A stretch of DNA of 64,000 nucleotides from Chloroflexota bacterium (GTDB lineage: Bacteria > Chloroflexota > Anaerolineae > Promineifilales > Promineifilaceae): the NCBI GenBank assembly GCA_020629055.1, contig JAHDEB010000009.1, positions 1-64,000 of the forward strand, written 5' to 3'. Positions 63,782-64,000 of this stretch are shown here, one piece after another. The translations under genes and the position numbers were made by a program. Within the stretch, counting starts at the first letter, position 1. The number at the start of each line of letters is the position of its first letter. The notes below the pieces were generated by a model that was not told the DNA's origin, made no database searches, and saw only the letters and a list, made by a program, of their open reading frames with translations.

Positions 63782-64000
63782 ATGGATGAATCAAACGACC
63801 CCAAAGAGTTAATCGCCAGCTATGCGCTGGGCTCTTTGGATGCCGAAGAGACGGCGGCCGTAGAAAAGCTGCTCGCCGAATCACATAGCGCCCGTCAGGA
63901 GTTGGCTCAATATCAGCAGGTTTCCGACCTGCTGGGGTTGGCCGTGCCTGCTGTCGAGCCTTCGGACTCGTTTGAAGATCGTCTCTTTTCACGATTGGGG
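63782..64000 (+). CDS. Anti-sigma factor, N-terminal part (runs off the window)
   Basis: Own translation from ATG 63782: MDESNDPKELIASYALGSLDAEETAAVEKLLAESHSARQELAQYQQVSDLLGLAVPAVEPSDSFEDRLFSRLG...; absent from the ORF track because it is truncated. Confidence 0.85.
   Translation, partial: MDESNDPKELIASYALGSLDAEETAAVEKLLAESHSARQELAQYQQVSDLLGLAVPAVEPSDSFEDRLFSRLG

Noticed and set aside
1-64000. tRNA, rRNA, tmRNA or CRISPR loci
   Set aside because: No cloverleaf/CCA-like genes, rRNA motifs, tmRNA tag sequence (checked around smpB) or regularly spaced repeats seen by eye; a tRNAscan/Infernal run would be decisive

Overview
The window is 64 kb of ordinary-density bacterial chromosome at moderate GC. 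Gene content and protein flavour suggest a Chloroflexota (Anaerolineae-like) genome, but that assignment is inference. I found no rRNA, tRNA, CRISPR array or intact prophage. Main loci: an arsenic cluster (ArsR, Cys-rich DUF6428-like protein, ArsM, MFS); tsaE/tsaB; two hybrid signalling kinases; an IclR-regulated arginine/citrulline catabolic operon (rocD-rocF-ctlX-iclR); an orphan ParA/Bro-N pair; a FusB-like protein; an SHMT-GcvT fusion; a tyrosine-recombinase-fold protein without its catalytic residues; obg/nadD/smpB; tandem CtpA proteases; two ECF sigma/anti-sigma pairs; the first half of the alpha-aminoadipate lysine pathway; a large S8 protease; rpe/fba/ctaB; and a GT2/phosphorylase/methyltransferase/nucleotidyltransferase-radical SAM cluster. 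Two observations stand out. (1) Upstream of the homocitrate synthase operon are two tandem Lys-rich leader peptides (MKSFETQNFVKKNKKRFPI and MTTSIIIIKRKKGLKRCGKRVMPLPD), each followed by a strong intrinsic terminator. The first also has a matching antiterminator and a promoter that places its ATG almost at +1. This looks like a double ribosome-mediated lysine attenuator. (2) The palindrome CGGCCG is greatly over-represented across coding and intergenic DNA (44 hand-counted in 10.4 kb against about 2 expected), resembling the HIP1 repeats of cyanobacteria. All calls come from reading the sequence and the supplied translations; no database search was run.
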